Shown here: positions 49,859 to 58,935 of the stretch, in pieces
Numbering within the stretch: position 1 is the stretch's first letter
How the letters are laid out: each line of letters opens with the position of its first letter
From: Telluria mixta
Lineage (GTDB): Bacteria; Pseudomonadota; Gammaproteobacteria; Burkholderiales; Burkholderiaceae_D
Length of the DNA stretch: 64,000 nucleotides
NCBI RefSeq assembly: GCF_029223865.1
Contig: NZ_CP119520.1
Span: 5,518,001-5,582,000 of the forward strand
Reading direction: 5' to 3'
The notes under the pieces: model-generated
Database searches by the model: none
Told to the model about the DNA's origin: nothing
The model's input: the letters and a program-made list of their open reading frames with translations, nothing else
Program-made: the position numbers and the translations under genes

Positions 49859-50656
49859 ATGGCGCTTCGCGACCGCGCGCTGGAATTACTGATCGAGACG
49901 GATGCCGTCGCCAAGACGGCGGGCGTGGCCGCGCTGGCCGACGCCAGTCGTCGCGGCGCCGCGACGCTCGACAGCGCGGCTGTCCTGCAAGTGGACGACG
50001 CGGCCATCCCCGGCCGTCCCGCGCGGCCGGAACTCGTGCCGCCGCGCCTCGTCGGCCGCCGCTCGATGGCGACGGACGAAGGCCGCGCGATGCTCGTCCA
50101 CGCGCTGGCGCACATCGAGTTCAATGCCGTCAACCTCGCGCTGGACGCCATCTGGCGCTTTCCGGACATGCCGGACGCCTACTACACGGACTGGCTGCGC
50201 GTCGCGGCCGAGGAAGCCCATCATTTCACCCTGCTGGCGGCGCACCTGCGCACGCTGGGCTGGGCCTATGGCGATTTTCCCGGCCACGACAGCCTGTGGG
50301 AGATGGTCGCCAAGACGAGCGGCGACGTCCTCGCGCGCATGGCCCTCGTGCCGCGCACGATGGAGGCGCGCGGCCTGGATGCGATTCCGCCGCTGCGCGC
50401 CAAGCTGGCGCAGGCTGGCGACGAAGCTGCCGCGCGCATCCTCGACGTGCTGCTGCGCGACGAGGTGGGCCACGTCGAAATCGGCAACCGCTGGTATTTT
50501 TATTTATGCGTCCAGCGCGGCCTGGAACCGGTCGCCACGTACGACGCGCTGACGGTACAGTACAAGGCGCCCGTGCTGAAGGGGCCCTTCAACGTGGAGG
50601 CGCGGCGCCAGGCCGGCTTTACGGAAGCGGAACTGGCCCGCCTTGCGGATGCCTGA
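49859..50656 (+). CDS. DUF455 ferritin-like protein
   Basis: A 265-residue four-helix protein. The segments ALAHIEFNAVNLALDAIW, WLRVAAEEAHHFTLLAAHL and LLRDEVGHVEIGNRWYFYL carry the Glu/His metal-ligand pattern (E-x-x-H pairs) of the ferritin-like DUF455 family. A di-metal role is known only by structure. The ATG at 49859 was chosen (AGAGGA upstream); its end overlaps the start of the polymerase gene. Confidence 0.82.
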   Translation: MALRDRALELLIETDAVAKTAGVAALADASRRGAATLDSAAVLQVDDAAIPGRPARPELVPPRLVGRRSMATDEGRAMLVHALAHIEFNAVNLALDAIWRFPDMPDAYYTDWLRVAAEEAHHFTLLAAHLRTLGWAYGDFPGHDSLWEMVAKTSGDVLARMALVPRTMEARGLDAIPPLRAKLAQAGDEAAARILDVLLRDEVGHVEIGNRWYFYLCVQRGLEPVATYDALTVQYKAPVLKGPFNVEARRQAGFTEAELARLADA

Positions 50657-53033
50657 CACCATGGACACGCAGGGCTTCCTGCTGACCCGCCACTGGCGCG
50701 ATACGGATGCCGGCGTCGAAGTCGAGTTCTGGCTCGCGACGCCGGATGGGCCACGGCGCGTGCGCCTCGCGCCGCAGCCGGCCGTCGCGTTCATCCCGGC
50801 GGAGCAGGGCGAGACGGCGCGGCTGCTGCTGGCGCGCGAACGGGGCGCGGAACTGCGCGAACTGTCGCTGTGCGACTTCCGCCACCGCCCCGTGCTGGGT
50901 TTGTACTGCACGCAATACCGCCACCTGCTGCGGCTGGAAAAGCGGCTGCGCGAGCACGGCATCGACGTCTACGAGGCCGATAACCGGCCGCCCGAACGCT
51001 ATCTGATGGAGCGCTTCATCATGGCGCCCGTCACGTTCACAGGCACGCCCGCTCCGCACGACCCGCAGCTTCTCGTCGACGCCCGCCTGACGCCCGCGCA
51101 GGACTATCGCCCGGCGCTGTCGACCGTCTCGCTGGACATCGAGACGACGATGCAGGGGGAGTTGCGCTCGATCGCGCTGGAAGGCTGCGGCCAGCGCCAG
51201 GTGTACATGCTCGGCCCGGCGAACGGCGATGCGTCCGGCCTCGATTTCGACTACGAGGTGGTCGACACGCGGCGCGACCTGCTCGACCGGCTGGAAGACT
51301 GGATCCGGCGGTTCGACCCGGACGCGATCATCGGCTGGAACGTCGTCCAGTTCGACCTGCGCGTGCTGCAGCAGCATGCGCAGCAGATGCAGCGCCCGCT
51401 GCGCCTGGGCCGCGACGGCAGCGCGATCGAATGGCGCGAACACGGCGGCCGGCAGGAGCATTACTTCGCCGGCATCGCGGGGCGCCTCGTCATCGACGGC
51501 ATCGAGGCGCTGCGCGGGGCCACGTGGAGTTTTCCCTCGTTCTCGCTGGAGCACGTGGCGCAAAGCCTGCTGGGCGAGGGCAAGGCTATCGACAATCCGT
51601 ACGACCGCATGGCCGAAATCGACCGCATGTTCGCCGAGGACAAGCCGGCGCTCGCGACGTACAACCTGCAGGACTGCGTGCTCGTCACTCGCATCTTCGC
51701 GAAGTCGGAGCTGATGACCTTCCTGCTGGAGCGCGCGAGCGTGACCGGTCTTGCGGCCGACCGCAGCGGCGGTTCCGTCGCCGCGTTCGAACACGCGTAC
51801 ATCCCGCTGATGCACCGGCTGGGACGCGTGGCGCCGAACATCGGCGACGTGCCCGGCGCGGACAGCCCCGGCGGGTTCGTGATGGATTCGCGCTCCGGCC
51901 TGTATGACTCCGTCCTCGTGCTGGACTATAAAAGCCTGTACCCGTCGATCATCCGCACGTTCCTGATCGATCCGGTGGGTCTCGTCGCGGGTCTCGAAGA
52001 GCCGGAAGAAGACACGGTGCCGGGCTTCCGGGGCGCGCGTTTTTCGCGCACGCAGCACTGCCTGCCCGGCATCGTCACGCGCGTATGGCAGGGCCGCGAT
52101 GCCGCCAAGCGCGAGCGCAACGCGCCGCTGTCGCAGGCTTTGAAGATCATCATGAACTCGATGTACGGCGTGCTGGGCACGACGGCGTGCCGGTTCTTCG
52201 ACTCGCGCCTGGCGTCGTCCATCACCATGCGCGGCCACGAGATCATGCACCGTACGCGCGAGCTGATCGAGGCGCAGGGCTACCAGGTGATCTACGGCGA
52301 CACGGATTCGACGTTCGTCTGGCTCGGGCGCGCGCATGCGGACGACGAGGCCGGACGCATCGGCCGCGCGCTCGTCGATCACGTGAACGCGTGGTGGCGC
52401 GAGCATCTTCAGGAAGAGCTCAAGCTCGAGAGCGCGCTCGAACTCGAATACGAAACCCACTTCCGCCGCTTCCTGATGCCCACCGTGCGCGGCTCGGAGG
52501 AGGGCAGCAAGAAGCGCTACGCGGGCCTCGTGCGGCGCAAGGACGGCAGCGACGACCTGGTGTTCAAGGGCCTGGAGACGGTACGCACGGACTGGACGCC
52601 GCTGGCGCAGGCGTTCCAGCAGGAGCTGTACGGCCGCGTGTTCCGCGGCGAGCCGTACGAGGACTATGTGCGCGATTACGTGGCGCGTACGCTGCGCGGC
52701 GAACTGGATGAGCAGCTCGTGTACCGCAAGCGCCTGCGCCGGCCGCTGGTGGAGTATGAGCGCAACGTGCCGCCGCACGTGCGCGCGGCACGCGCGGCCG
52801 ACGAATTCCACGTGCGCCAGGGCCGGCCCGCGCAATACCGCAACGGCGGCTGGATCCGCTACGTGATGACGACGGCGGGACCGGAACCGCTGGAGACGCT
52901 GGACACCAGCCGTACGCCCATCGATTACGAGCACTACCTGACGAAGCAGCTGGAACCCATCGCGGACGGCATCCTGCCGTTCCTGGACGACAGTTTTACG
53001 AGGCTCACCAGCCCGCAGGGCGCGCTGTTCTAG
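50649..53033 (+). CDS. polB: DNA polymerase II (family B)
   Basis: A 794-residue family B polymerase. It has the 3'-5' exonuclease motif (VSLDIETT, near residue 158) with the later NVVQFDL, and the three polymerase motifs: LDYKSLYPSIIRTF (A), KIIMNSMYGVLGT (B) and VIYGDTDSTFVW (C). It is the SOS-inducible translesion and repair polymerase in E. coli; no LexA box is obvious here. The start at 50649 (ATG) or 50661 cannot be settled by a ribosome site; 50649 overlaps the DUF455 stop. It is convergent with and abuts the SUI1-like gene. Confidence 0.92.
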   Translation: MPDTMDTQGFLLTRHWRDTDAGVEVEFWLATPDGPRRVRLAPQPAVAFIPAEQGETARLLLARERGAELRELSLCDFRHRPVLGLYCTQYRHLLRLEKRLREHGIDVYEADNRPPERYLMERFIMAPVTFTGTPAPHDPQLLVDARLTPAQDYRPALSTVSLDIETTMQGELRSIALEGCGQRQVYMLGPANGDASGLDFDYEVVDTRRDLLDRLEDWIRRFDPDAIIGWNVVQFDLRVLQQHAQQMQRPLRLGRDGSAIEWREHGGRQEHYFAGIAGRLVIDGIEALRGATWSFPSFSLEHVAQSLLGEGKAIDNPYDRMAEIDRMFAEDKPALATYNLQDCVLVTRIFAKSELMTFLLERASVTGLAADRSGGSVAAFEHAYIPLMHRLGRVAPNIGDVPGADSPGGFVMDSRSGLYDSVLVLDYKSLYPSIIRTFLIDPVGLVAGLEEPEEDTVPGFRGARFSRTQHCLPGIVTRVWQGRDAAKRERNAPLSQALKIIMNSMYGVLGTTACRFFDSRLASSITMRGHEIMHRTRELIEAQGYQVIYGDTDSTFVWLGRAHADDEAGRIGRALVDHVNAWWREHLQEELKLESALELEYETHFRRFLMPTVRGSEEGSKKRYAGLVRRKDGSDDLVFKGLETVRTDWTPLAQAFQQELYGRVFRGEPYEDYVRDYVARTLRGELDEQLVYRKRLRRPLVEYERNVPPHVRAARAADEFHVRQGRPAQYRNGGWIRYVMTTAGPEPLETLDTSRTPIDYEHYLTKQLEPIADGILPFLDDSFTRLTSPQGALF

Positions 53034-53387
53034 TCAGCCGCCGGCGCGCTTCGGCCGGTGCCCCAGCCTGGTCAGCTCGTCCATGATGCGGTCGCAGTGG
53101 TCACCCTGGACCTCGATCACCCCATCCTTCACGGTCCCGCCGGAACCGCACGCGGTGCGCAGGGTTTTGCCCAGGACGGCGAGGGCGGCGGCGTCGAGCG
53201 CCAGTCCCTTGACCAGCGTGACCGCCTTGCCGCCCCGGCCCTTCGTCTGGCGCGAGACGCGCACGTTGCCGTCGCCGACGGGCGCGGCGGCGGCTTTGCA
53301 CGTGCACGCCGCGACGGGCTGCCTGCAGCCGGGGCACATGCGGCCGCTCTCGGTGGAGTAGACGAGCCCTCCGTTCGAATGCTTCAT
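53034..53387 (-). CDS. SUI1/eIF1-like translation factor (YciH family)
   Basis: A 117-residue protein. The C-terminal two-thirds (VRVSRQTKGRGGKAVTLVKGLAL, TACGSGGTVKDGVIEVQGDH) is the SUI1 fold of bacterial YciH, which affects start-codon fidelity in translation. A Cys-rich N-terminal part (CPGCRQPVAACTC) is a probable zinc site. The stop directly adjoins the polymerase stop. Confidence 0.88.
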   Translation of the reverse strand: MKHSNGGLVYSTESGRMCPGCRQPVAACTCKAAAAPVGDGNVRVSRQTKGRGGKAVTLVKGLALDAAALAVLGKTLRTACGSGGTVKDGVIEVQGDHCDRIMDELTRLGHRPKRAGG

Positions 53388-53455
53388 GGTGTGTGGTGAA
53401 TGATGGTTATCCCACGAGTTTACCAGCCGGATGTGTCATCACGCACGATTCGATT

Positions 53456-53484
53456 TGACGTTGACCGTAAACGCGGCTATATTC
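53456..53484 (+). promoter_or_regulatory. Sigma-70 promoter of the GH16 gene
   Basis: TTGACG (53456-53461) and TATATT (53479-53484) are separated by exactly 17 bases. The start of transcription would fall near 53491, inside or next to the palindrome that follows, which is the classic layout for repression. The leader is about 125 bases. Confidence 0.65.
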
Positions 53485-53494
53485 TCGCTCACCT

Positions 53495-53512
53495 TTGGAA
53501 AGGTTTCCAAAT
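53495..53512. promoter_or_regulatory. LacI-type operator candidate overlapping the GH16 transcription start
   Basis: TTTGGAAAGGTTTCCAAA is a perfect 18-bp inverted repeat (8-bp arms, GG centre). The core TGGAAA...TTTCCA is like operators of LacI-family regulators of glucoside and glucan genes. No LacI gene lies in the window. Confidence 0.6.
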
Positions 53513-53615
53513 CCAGTTTCCGCAGGATCCAACAAGACCGGCACGCCAGGCCGGCACAGCGCGCCCGTCCGCAAGGGCGGTCGCATATCCGTCGAAGTGA
53601 AACAGAGGAGTCGAA

Positions 53616-55385
53616 GTGAACCAACATAACGAGAAATCTCACTCGCAATGGAAACCTTTCCGCGCCGCTGCCGCCGGCGTGCTGCTGGCGTGCGCGGCGC
53701 AGGCCGGGGCCAGCGTCACCAGCCCGGCCATCGGCCAGCTGCTGTGGTCCGAGGAATTCAATGGACCGAGCCTGGACGCGTCGCGCTGGACCGCCACCGA
53801 CGGCAACGGCTGCCAGATCAACCTGTGCGGCTACGGCAACCAGGAACTGGAATACTACAGCCCGAACAACGTCTCGATTGCCGACGTGCCGTTCGAGCCG
53901 GGCACGCGCGCGCTCGCGATCCGCGCGCAGAACCAGACGGTGGGCAGCAACGTGTTCACGTCCGGGAAGATCGACACGCACAACAAGGTGCAGGTGCAGT
54001 ACGGGATGATCGAGATCCGCATGAGCACCCCGAACATCGCGACCGGCCTGTGGCCGGCCGCGTGGATGCTGGGCACGAGCCCGCAGACGTGGCCGCGCAA
54101 CGGCGAGATCGACATCATGGAGATGGGCCACAAGGCGTCCGTGCGCGCGGCGGCCGGGTCCCCATCGGCCAACAACTTCGTCGGCTCGAACGTCATCACG
54201 TGGCAACAGGCCGCGTGCGTGCCGGGTAACGAAAGCTGCGCCGCGTCCACGGCGTGGCAGACGAAGAACTGGTACGTGCCCACGACGTCGCTCGCGAACC
54301 GTTTCGTCACGTACCGCCTGTACTGGACGGAGAGCGAAATGCGCTTCACGACCGTCGACAACGGCGTCGAGCGCAATATGTACGACGCGCCGCTGCCCGT
54401 GAATTCGACGGCACTGCAGGCCCCGTTCTACCTGCTGCTGAACCTCGCCGTCGGCGGCAATTTCACCGACGCGGCCACGCCCGGCCAGGTGACGGCGCCG
54501 CTGCCCGGCACCATGTACGTCGACTATGTCCGCGTGTACCAGCTCGACGGCAAGGGCAGCGTCAAGCTGGGCAACCAGACGGTCCCGGAAGTGGCAGGCA
54601 AATTCGGCGTCTTCACGGACAACACGCCCGTGAACAACAAGCTGGTGGCCGGCACGAGTTCCGACATCTTCCTGTGGAACGGCGCGTCGTCCGGCGCGGG
54701 CAATACGCCGGCTTACGAGGGCAGCAACGTCATCGCCTGGGCCTACACGGCGCCGGGCCAATGGTTCGGCGGCGGCGTGCAGGCGCGCCAGGCCCGCGAC
54801 CTGACGAACTACCGCAACGGCACCATGAAGTTCCGCATCAAGATCCCGGCCAACGTCTCGTTCAACATCGGCGTGGGCGACACGTACACGAACCAGAACT
54901 GGGTGAACTTCCCGGCGAATACGACGGCGTATGGCCTGGTGCGCAACGGCGACTGGGCGCAGGCCAGCATTCCGGTGTCGACGCTGATCGGGCCGAAGGT
55001 GGCGCTGCAGTCGCTGCTCGACATCTTCATGATCTCGAGCGACGCCAATAAACTGCCGGCGTCGGCGTTCCAGTTCGCGATCGACGACATCGTGTGGGAT
55101 TCGGGCACGACGACCACGCCGCCGCCGTCCGGCCCGACATATGTGACGCAGACGTCCGCGACGACGCTGCAGTTCACGACGACGACCGGCAGCTGGGCCG
55201 ACGTCCACTACACCGTGAACAACGGCACCCAGCAGAACGTGCGCATGCGCCTGGACGGCACGACCAACACGTACAGCGCGGGCGGCCTGAAGATCGGCGA
55301 CGTCGTGCGCTACAGCTTCACGTACTGGGACGCGGCGCGCAACTTTGCCGTCGACACGGCCCAGCAGACATATACGATGCAGTAA
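53616..55385 (+). CDS. GH16 beta-glucanase (laminarinase type) with C-terminal CBM56-like domain
   Basis: A 589-residue secreted enzyme with a signal peptide. The GH16 domain (about residues 40-300) has the entry LLWSEEFNG, the catalytic motif NGEIDIMEMG with its Glu-x-Asp-x-x-Glu, and closing VDYVRVYQL. A 165-residue beta domain follows (residues about 310-490). The end (TSATTLQFTTTTGSWADVHY, VNNGTQQNVRMRLDG, FTYWDAARNFA) matches CBM56, a beta-1,3-glucan binder. The start is GTG, preceded by GAGGAG at five bases; an unusually polar leader MNQHNEKSHSQWK comes before the signal core. It stands alone downstream of a strong regulated promoter. Confidence 0.88.
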   Translation: MNQHNEKSHSQWKPFRAAAAGVLLACAAQAGASVTSPAIGQLLWSEEFNGPSLDASRWTATDGNGCQINLCGYGNQELEYYSPNNVSIADVPFEPGTRALAIRAQNQTVGSNVFTSGKIDTHNKVQVQYGMIEIRMSTPNIATGLWPAAWMLGTSPQTWPRNGEIDIMEMGHKASVRAAAGSPSANNFVGSNVITWQQAACVPGNESCAASTAWQTKNWYVPTTSLANRFVTYRLYWTESEMRFTTVDNGVERNMYDAPLPVNSTALQAPFYLLLNLAVGGNFTDAATPGQVTAPLPGTMYVDYVRVYQLDGKGSVKLGNQTVPEVAGKFGVFTDNTPVNNKLVAGTSSDIFLWNGASSGAGNTPAYEGSNVIAWAYTAPGQWFGGGVQARQARDLTNYRNGTMKFRIKIPANVSFNIGVGDTYTNQNWVNFPANTTAYGLVRNGDWAQASIPVSTLIGPKVALQSLLDIFMISSDANKLPASAFQFAIDDIVWDSGTTTTPPPSGPTYVTQTSATTLQFTTTTGSWADVHYTVNNGTQQNVRMRLDGTTNTYSAGGLKIGDVVRYSFTYWDAARNFAVDTAQQTYTMQ

Positions 55386-55495
55386 GCGATGCAGTGACGA
55401 TGCGGCCCGGAAGGGGTATCCGTTCCGGGTCGTGCATTTCTGTAAATACGATGTTACTATCCGGCGGAGGTCCAATTCAACAATAGGGAGTGGCC

Positions 55496-56086
55496 ATGCA
55501 TCATGCCGACATGTTCGACGTCGTCTTCCTCGCGATGTTCGCACTCTGTGTCGTCATCCGCGCGCCGATCGAGGTCAGGAACAAGCGAATCAGGGCCGTC
55601 GAATCGCGCGCGGGGGTGTTCGAGAAGTTCTGCCTCCTGCTGGTGCTCACGGGATCCACGACGCTGCCCTTGCTCTACCTCTTCACGCCATGGTTCGATT
55701 TCGCCGACTACGCGGTCAGGCCCGGCGTGGGCGGCACCGGCACCGCACTCGCGGTGCTCGGGTTGTTCCTGTTCTGGAAATCGCACCGCGCCCTGGGCCG
55801 CCAGTTTTCGCCGACGCTCGAGCTCAAGGAAGCGCACCACCTGGTCGCCGAAGGCATCTACACCCGCATACGCCATCCGATGTACACGGCGCTGTTCCTT
55901 ATCGCCGGCGCGCAACTGCTGTTGATCGGGAACGCCGTCGTGGGACCGGCTTTCCTGCTCGCATTCAGCATCCTGTATGCCTCGCGGATCGAGCATGAGG
56001 AAGACATGATGCTCGATCATTTTGGGGAAGCCTATGCCGACTACAAGGCGCGGACCCATCGCCTGCTTCCTTTTTTCAGACAGTAG
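55496..56086 (+). CDS. Isoprenylcysteine carboxyl methyltransferase (ICMT) family protein
   Basis: A 196-residue membrane protein with about four hydrophobic segments. The C-terminal half has GIYTRIRHPMYTALFL and RIEHEEDMMLDHFGEAYADYKART, which is the SAM-binding pattern of the ICMT/NnrU-related family. The bacterial members methylate unknown substrates. The ATG at 55496 follows GGGAG by five bases; a GTG at 55490 is in frame. It converges with the cytochrome gene 4 bases away. Confidence 0.85.
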   Translation: MHHADMFDVVFLAMFALCVVIRAPIEVRNKRIRAVESRAGVFEKFCLLLVLTGSTTLPLLYLFTPWFDFADYAVRPGVGGTGTALAVLGLFLFWKSHRALGRQFSPTLELKEAHHLVAEGIYTRIRHPMYTALFLIAGAQLLLIGNAVVGPAFLLAFSILYASRIEHEEDMMLDHFGEAYADYKARTHRLLPFFRQ

Positions 56087-56090
56087 AGCG

Positions 56091-56672
56091 TCACGGCCCC
56101 GGATGCGGATTGTCGGGCAGCGACGGGATCGCGCGCAGGTACTCGTAGATGGCGTAGAGGTCCCGCGTCGTCATCTTGCCGACGGCAGGCCACGGCATCA
56201 CCTGCAGGATCTGGCCGGCCGGGTCGTGCGGGTTGTGGCCCGTGCGCAGCGTCTGCACGAATTCGTCGCGCGTGAGGCCGGCCGGGCGGCCCGCGTTGTC
56301 CGGCGTGAGGTTCGGCGCCGTGAAGGGGCCGAACTGGCGCCCGCCGGACATGTACTGCTCCGCGTTGACGCGCTCGGGCTGGCCCTGGAACGGATCGCCG
56401 CCGGGCGAATAGGTCGGGTGCGTGTGGCAGTCGATGCAGCCCGTCGTGTTGACGATGTAGCTGCCTTGCCACACGAGATTCCTCTGCTTGCCCTTCAGGT
56501 TCAGGATGACGCCGGGCGGGACGATTTCGCGGCCGCGCATGGCGCGGCTGTTCGTGTCGCTCAATGCCGAGGCGGCGTCCATGTCGCTGTCCTGGCCGGG
56601 TCCCGCAGCGTACGGGGCCGCGCTGGCGGCGGCGAGGGCGAATGCAAGGCAGATACGGTGGGCTGCGTTCAT
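56091..56672 (-). CDS. Periplasmic cytochrome c
   Basis: A 193-residue exported protein with a signal peptide (ending SAAPYAA). A single haem site CIDCH (residues 79-83) is followed by a candidate Met ligand in QVMPWPAVGKM. THPTYSPGGDPFQGQPERVN and FTAPNLTPDNAGRPAGLTRDEF fit the class I cytochromes of alcohol or aldehyde dehydrogenase subunits. No partner dehydrogenase is adjacent. Confidence 0.85.
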   Translation of the reverse strand: MNAAHRICLAFALAAASAAPYAAGPGQDSDMDAASALSDTNSRAMRGREIVPPGVILNLKGKQRNLVWQGSYIVNTTGCIDCHTHPTYSPGGDPFQGQPERVNAEQYMSGGRQFGPFTAPNLTPDNAGRPAGLTRDEFVQTLRTGHNPHDPAGQILQVMPWPAVGKMTTRDLYAIYEYLRAIPSLPDNPHPGP

Positions 56673-56841
56673 GCTGTGTCTCCTGGGGTGGGTCGCTGAA
56701 GACGAATCAACTCAGTATAGGCGTCAATACGGAACAAGCCAGCCCGGCCTTCCTGTCCATTCTGATAGGGTTCCCGTGAGAATGCGCGCACTTTGGCTGC
56801 GGCGGTCGTGGCACCATCACGGATCGACATCGGAGACATGC

Positions 56842-57279
56842 ATGACGACATCATCCAGGCCGTGGATCCAGCTTGCCGCCGCCATCGCGGCCGTCGGGGC
56901 GCTCATCCACGTGGCGGCCATTCCGGCCGGCCCCGCGTGGTACGCGTACTTCGGCGCCCCGCCGAGCGTGGTGGAGTCCGCGCGCGCCGGCACCTGGCCC
57001 GCGCCCGTGGGGGCGCTCGTCATCGCACTGCTGATGGCGACGTGCGCCTGGTATGCCTGCGCGGCGCTGGGCGCGGTGCGCCGTCCGCCGCTGCTGCGCA
57101 CAGGCCTCGCGACGATGGCCGCGATCTGCCTCGTGCGCGCGCTGCTCCTGCCGCCGCTGGCCGTGACCCACCCCGAGTTGCGCAACACGTTCGAGGTCGT
57201 CGCGTCAATCCTGTGGGGCCTGGCGGGCATCGGCTTCGCGCTCGGCGTGAAAGCCGCGCGCAGGCCGGCGCTATACTGA
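56842..57279 (+). CDS. Small four-helix membrane protein, unknown function
   Basis: A 145-residue protein with four hydrophobic helices (near residues 8-27, 52-75, 85-105 and 118-138) and few charged residues. No family is recognised. It starts at the ATG 56842, 12 bases before which CGGAGAC lies. The AraC gene follows after 7 bp, so the three genes to 58935 may be one operon. Confidence 0.6.
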   Translation: MTTSSRPWIQLAAAIAAVGALIHVAAIPAGPAWYAYFGAPPSVVESARAGTWPAPVGALVIALLMATCAWYACAALGAVRRPPLLRTGLATMAAICLVRALLLPPLAVTHPELRNTFEVVASILWGLAGIGFALGVKAARRPALY

Positions 57280-57286
57280 CGCCACC

Positions 57287-58048
57287 ATGCACCTGTACCG
57301 CGAATTCCCGCCGCATCCCGCGCTGGCCGGCCACGTGGCCTGCCTGTGGACCAGCCGCGCCGTCCCGAACGGTGTGCCCGTGCGCACGCGCGTGCTGCCC
57401 GACAACTGCATCGACATCCTGTGGCAAGATGTCTCGCCGCTCGGCAAGGTGGCCGGCATGATGTCGCGCCCGCACCATGTCGAGTTGGCGCAGCCGGTCC
57501 TGACGGTGGCGGTGCGCTTCCTGCCGGGCGCCGCGCGCGCCTTCGTCGACGTGCCCTTGACCGAACTGCAGGACGGCCACCCGGCCCTGGCCGACCTGTG
57601 GCCGCGCGCCGACGCGGAAGCGCTGGCGGCGGCATTGTGGGAGCGCGAGCGCCCGACGGCACAGCGGCTTGCCATCGTCGAACAGGCCTTGCTCGCGCGT
57701 CTGCATGCGCGCGCGCCGGCGCGGGCGGATGCGCTCGCGAGGGCGGCCGTCCTGCGGCTCGAGGCGAGCGGCGGGGGCGTGCGCGTCGAAGCCCTTGCGG
57801 ACGGGCTGGGCGTCACGCGCCAGCACCTCGCGACGCTGTTCCGCGAACGCGTGGGCCTCCCCGCAAAGACGTTCGCGATGGTGTGCCGCTTCCGCCGCGC
57901 GCATGCGGCGCTGCGCGGCCGGGATGCCGCCGTCGACTGGGCGCGCCTCGCCGGCGACTGCGGCTACTACGACCAGTCGCATCTCATCCACGCGTTCCGC
58001 CAGTTCGCGGACGCGACCCCGGAATCCTTTCTGCATACCGCGCCATGA
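57287..58048 (+). CDS. AraC family regulator (DUF6597-like N-terminus)
   Basis: A 253-residue regulator. The N-terminal LYREFPPHPALAGHVACLW and RVLPDNCIDILW pattern is the sensory domain found in front of many such AraC proteins. The C-terminal DNA-binding domain shows VRVEALADGLGVTRQHLATLF and LAGDCGYYDQSHLIHAFRQF. Its stop overlaps the ATG of the arginase-family gene (ATGA). Effector unknown. Confidence 0.82.
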   Translation: MHLYREFPPHPALAGHVACLWTSRAVPNGVPVRTRVLPDNCIDILWQDVSPLGKVAGMMSRPHHVELAQPVLTVAVRFLPGAARAFVDVPLTELQDGHPALADLWPRADAEALAAALWERERPTAQRLAIVEQALLARLHARAPARADALARAAVLRLEASGGGVRVEALADGLGVTRQHLATLFRERVGLPAKTFAMVCRFRRAHAALRGRDAAVDWARLAGDCGYYDQSHLIHAFRQFADATPESFLHTAP

Positions 58049-58935
58049 TCGTCATCGCCGCCCCGTCGAACCTCGGACTCCGCCCGCTGCGCCCCGGCCA
58101 TGAACCGGGCACGTGGCGCGCGCCCGCCGCGCTGTTCGAGGCGGGACTGCTCGAACGCCTGCAAGCCGGCGCGCCCGTCGTCATGCCGCGGCCGTCCTGG
58201 AAGCCCGGTCCCGATCCCGGCACGCGGCTGCGCAACGGCCTCGCGATGCGCGACTTCAACCTCGCGCTGGCCGACCACGTGGCGGCGGCGGGCGCACGGG
58301 GCGAGTTCGCATTCGTGGTGGGGGGCGACTGTTCGATCCTGCTGGGGGCACTGGCGGGTGCGCGGCGCCGCGGGCCGCTGTCGCTCGTCCACGTGGACGG
58401 TCACAGCGACTTCCGCCACCCGGGCAACTACGACCCCGACAGCATGCTGGGAGCCGTCGCGGGCATGGACCTCGCGCTGGCCACGGGCCGCGGGGAGGCG
58501 CTGATGACGGACTGGCCGGGCGTGGCATCCCCGCTCGTGCAGGATCGCGACGTCGTCCAGATCGGCGAGCGCGATGGCCGGCGCCCCGACTTCGCCTGGG
58601 CCGACGTGAACGACACGGACTTCGAACGCATCGACGTGTTCACGGCGAACGAGATCGGGCCGCAGGCGGTGCTGGAACGCACCCGGCAACGGCTGCAGCA
58701 GCGCTTCTGGATCCACCTCGACGTCGACGTGCTGGACGAAGCCGTGATGCCCGCCGTTGACAGTCCGGGCGCGCCGGGCATCGCGCCGGACGACCTCGTG
58801 ACGATCCTGTCCGGCCTCGTGGCCGATGCGCGCTGCGTCGGCATGACGGTCACCGTGTTTGATCCGGACCTCGATCCGGACGGACGGCATGCGCGCACGC
58901 TCGTCGGGCTGCTGGGCCGGCTGCCGTTGCGCTAG
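58045..58935 (+). CDS. Arginase/agmatinase/formiminoglutamase family hydrolase
   Basis: A 296-residue ureohydrolase. The Mn-binding motifs are present: VVGGDCSILLGAL, LVHVDGHSDFRHP and FWIHLDVDVLDEAVMP. The second motif reads HVDGHSD, where arginases usually have DAHxD. The C-terminal TVFDPDLDPDG segment contributes another conserved Asp. The exact substrate (arginine, agmatine, formiminoglutamate or guanidino compound) cannot be told. It is coupled to the AraC gene, which may regulate it. Its TAG stop overlaps the TAG of the next, convergent gene in CTAG. Confidence 0.85.
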   Translation: MIVIAAPSNLGLRPLRPGHEPGTWRAPAALFEAGLLERLQAGAPVVMPRPSWKPGPDPGTRLRNGLAMRDFNLALADHVAAAGARGEFAFVVGGDCSILLGALAGARRRGPLSLVHVDGHSDFRHPGNYDPDSMLGAVAGMDLALATGRGEALMTDWPGVASPLVQDRDVVQIGERDGRRPDFAWADVNDTDFERIDVFTANEIGPQAVLERTRQRLQQRFWIHLDVDVLDEAVMPAVDSPGAPGIAPDDLVTILSGLVADARCVGMTVTVFDPDLDPDGRHARTLVGLLGRLPLR

